A stretch of 23,360 nucleotides of DNA from Terrisporobacter sp. (GTDB lineage: Bacteria; Bacillota_A; Clostridia; Peptostreptococcales; Peptostreptococcaceae): contig JARKUZ010000059.1 in assembly GCA_029851945.1 (NCBI GenBank), forward strand, positions 1 through 23,360. The letters are read 5' to 3'. The notes beneath the pieces were generated by a model, which was not told the DNA's origin, did no database searches, and worked only from the letters and a program-made list of their open reading frames with translations. The position numbers and the translations under genes are program-made. Below, piece after piece: positions 22,613 through 23,360 of the stretch (its first letter is position 1; each line of letters begins with the position of its first letter).

Positions 22613-23338
22613 ATGTATGTATTTTTTCTATTCCTTATAATAATCGTCATACTTATAGTTGCATATATAATTCACAATGAATATTCTAAACCTAATCATA
22701 AACACTTATCACATAATATAAATAATAAAAAAAATTCACCACAGTCTAAATTTACAAAAGAAATACTTACAAATTTAATAGATAAAGGTACTCTTAATAA
22801 CTTAACAGAATATATTATACCGCCATCTTATACAGTTTTAGATAATAACACTTTTTCAGAATGTATTAATTTAAAAGATATATATCTATCTGAAGATATT
22901 AATTGGATAGAAGATAAATCATTCATTAAATGTGGAAACTTAGTAAGCATAAATATAGATGATGATAATAAAAATTACTGCAGTAAAAAAGGGACATTAT
23001 TTACAAAAGATTTGAGTAATATTATTACTTATCCATCAGCTAAACAAAGTTCCACTTATTTTATTCCTCAAGAAGTAAAAATAATTAATAGCTATGCATT
23101 TACAAATAATAATTATATTAAATATTTAATTTTGCCAAATACAATTACTACAATTTCTGAAAATGCCTTTTTAAATTGTAAAGAATTAAAACAAATAGTT
23201 ATTCCACCAAATGTTACATGTATACACCAAAGAGCTTTTAATATATGCCCCAGATTGACAATAAGAGGCTATAAAGACTCTATTGCAGAAGAATATTGTA
23301 AAAAGTATTATATTCCATTCGAATATTTAAATGATTAA
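22613..23338 (+). CDS. Membrane-anchored BspA-type leucine-rich-repeat protein
   Basis: 241 residues, complete (stop 23336-23338). Residues 2-20 are a strongly hydrophobic anchor (FFLFLIIIVILIVAYII), followed by a polar linker. From about 60 to 225 there are LRR_5 (BspA-type) units, seen as repeated I.. .AF..C..L..I.IP.. patterns: NNTFSECINLKDIYL, SYAFTNNNYIKYLILP, ENAFLNCKELKQIVIP and HQRAFNICPRLTI. Such repeats mediate protein-protein binding and are usually extracellular. AGGAGGCC lies 9 bases before the ATG. It is co-transcribed with the J-domain protein, so it may be the adaptor or client of the Hsp70 set; if the repeats face outward the link is harder to explain. Orientation is uncertain. 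Confidence 0.85.
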   Translation: MYVFFLFLIIIVILIVAYIIHNEYSKPNHKHLSHNINNKKNSPQSKFTKEILTNLIDKGTLNNLTEYIIPPSYTVLDNNTFSECINLKDIYLSEDINWIEDKSFIKCGNLVSINIDDDNKNYCSKKGTLFTKDLSNIITYPSAKQSSTYFIPQEVKIINSYAFTNNNYIKYLILPNTITTISENAFLNCKELKQIVIPPNVTCIHQRAFNICPRLTIRGYKDSIAEEYCKKYYIPFEYLND

Positions 23339-23360
23339 AAAGTTCATTTAATACTTTAAT

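Overview
The DNA is very AT-rich, with AGGAGG-type ribosome sites in front of nearly every gene and U-tailed hairpin terminators. The gene content (M20C dipeptidase PepD, YfcC carrier, YitT protein, ferredoxin-type aldo/keto reductase, collagen-like and BspA-type proteins) suggests a low-GC anaerobic Firmicute of class Clostridia. Clostridiaceae or Peptostreptococcaceae are likely, but genus and species cannot be resolved here. No rRNA, tRNA, CRISPR array, intact insertion sequence or prophage was seen.

Layout. 0-2 kb: a 36-residue membrane peptide, a broken small gene, and corA behind a structured leader that carries a short ORF. 2-3.2 kb: an aldo/keto reductase pseudogene whose original start survives but whose N-terminal domain is deleted. 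3.2-5.1 kb: a 620-residue Sel1/TPR repeat protein. 5.3-7.5 kb: a hydrophobic 50-residue protein, a YitT-family protein and an exported SH3-SGNH protein. 7.5-11.9 kb (minus strand): a small anchored protein, a ComEC-type metallo-beta-lactamase-fold protein, an acidic unknown protein and a membrane pseudokinase. 12.1 kb: a tandem BFD-type [2Fe-2S] protein. 12.4-14.3 kb: a Cys-rich collagen-like protein between several decayed small genes, a hexanucleotide repeat and a GC-richer island. 14.3-14.8 kb: a protein with three copies of one motif. 15-18 kb: yfcC-pepD, a likely peptide/amino-acid use operon. 18.3-19.1 kb: a TetR regulator with a small partner. 19.3-23.3 kb: a divergent chaperone locus with an Hsp70 and a GrpE on the minus strand, and a zinc-ribbon/TerB-like/J-domain protein with a membrane-anchored leucine-rich-repeat protein on the plus strand.

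How the genes work together. The best candidate for an under-described system is the chaperone locus. It holds Hsp70, exchange factor and a J-protein of unusual build around one divergent promoter region, without a CIRCE operator, and it adds an LRR protein that is not part of the classical hrcA-grpE-dnaK-dnaJ operon. Next in interest are the corA leader, whose RNA can form two mutually exclusive folds over a 26-codon ORF, and the pseudokinase, which lacks the HRD and DFG signatures but keeps a PrkC-like membrane layout. yfcC and pepD probably supply and cleave peptides or amino acids. The 12.4-14.3 kb stretch looks like an accessory region in decay around one intact, probably spore-surface, gene.
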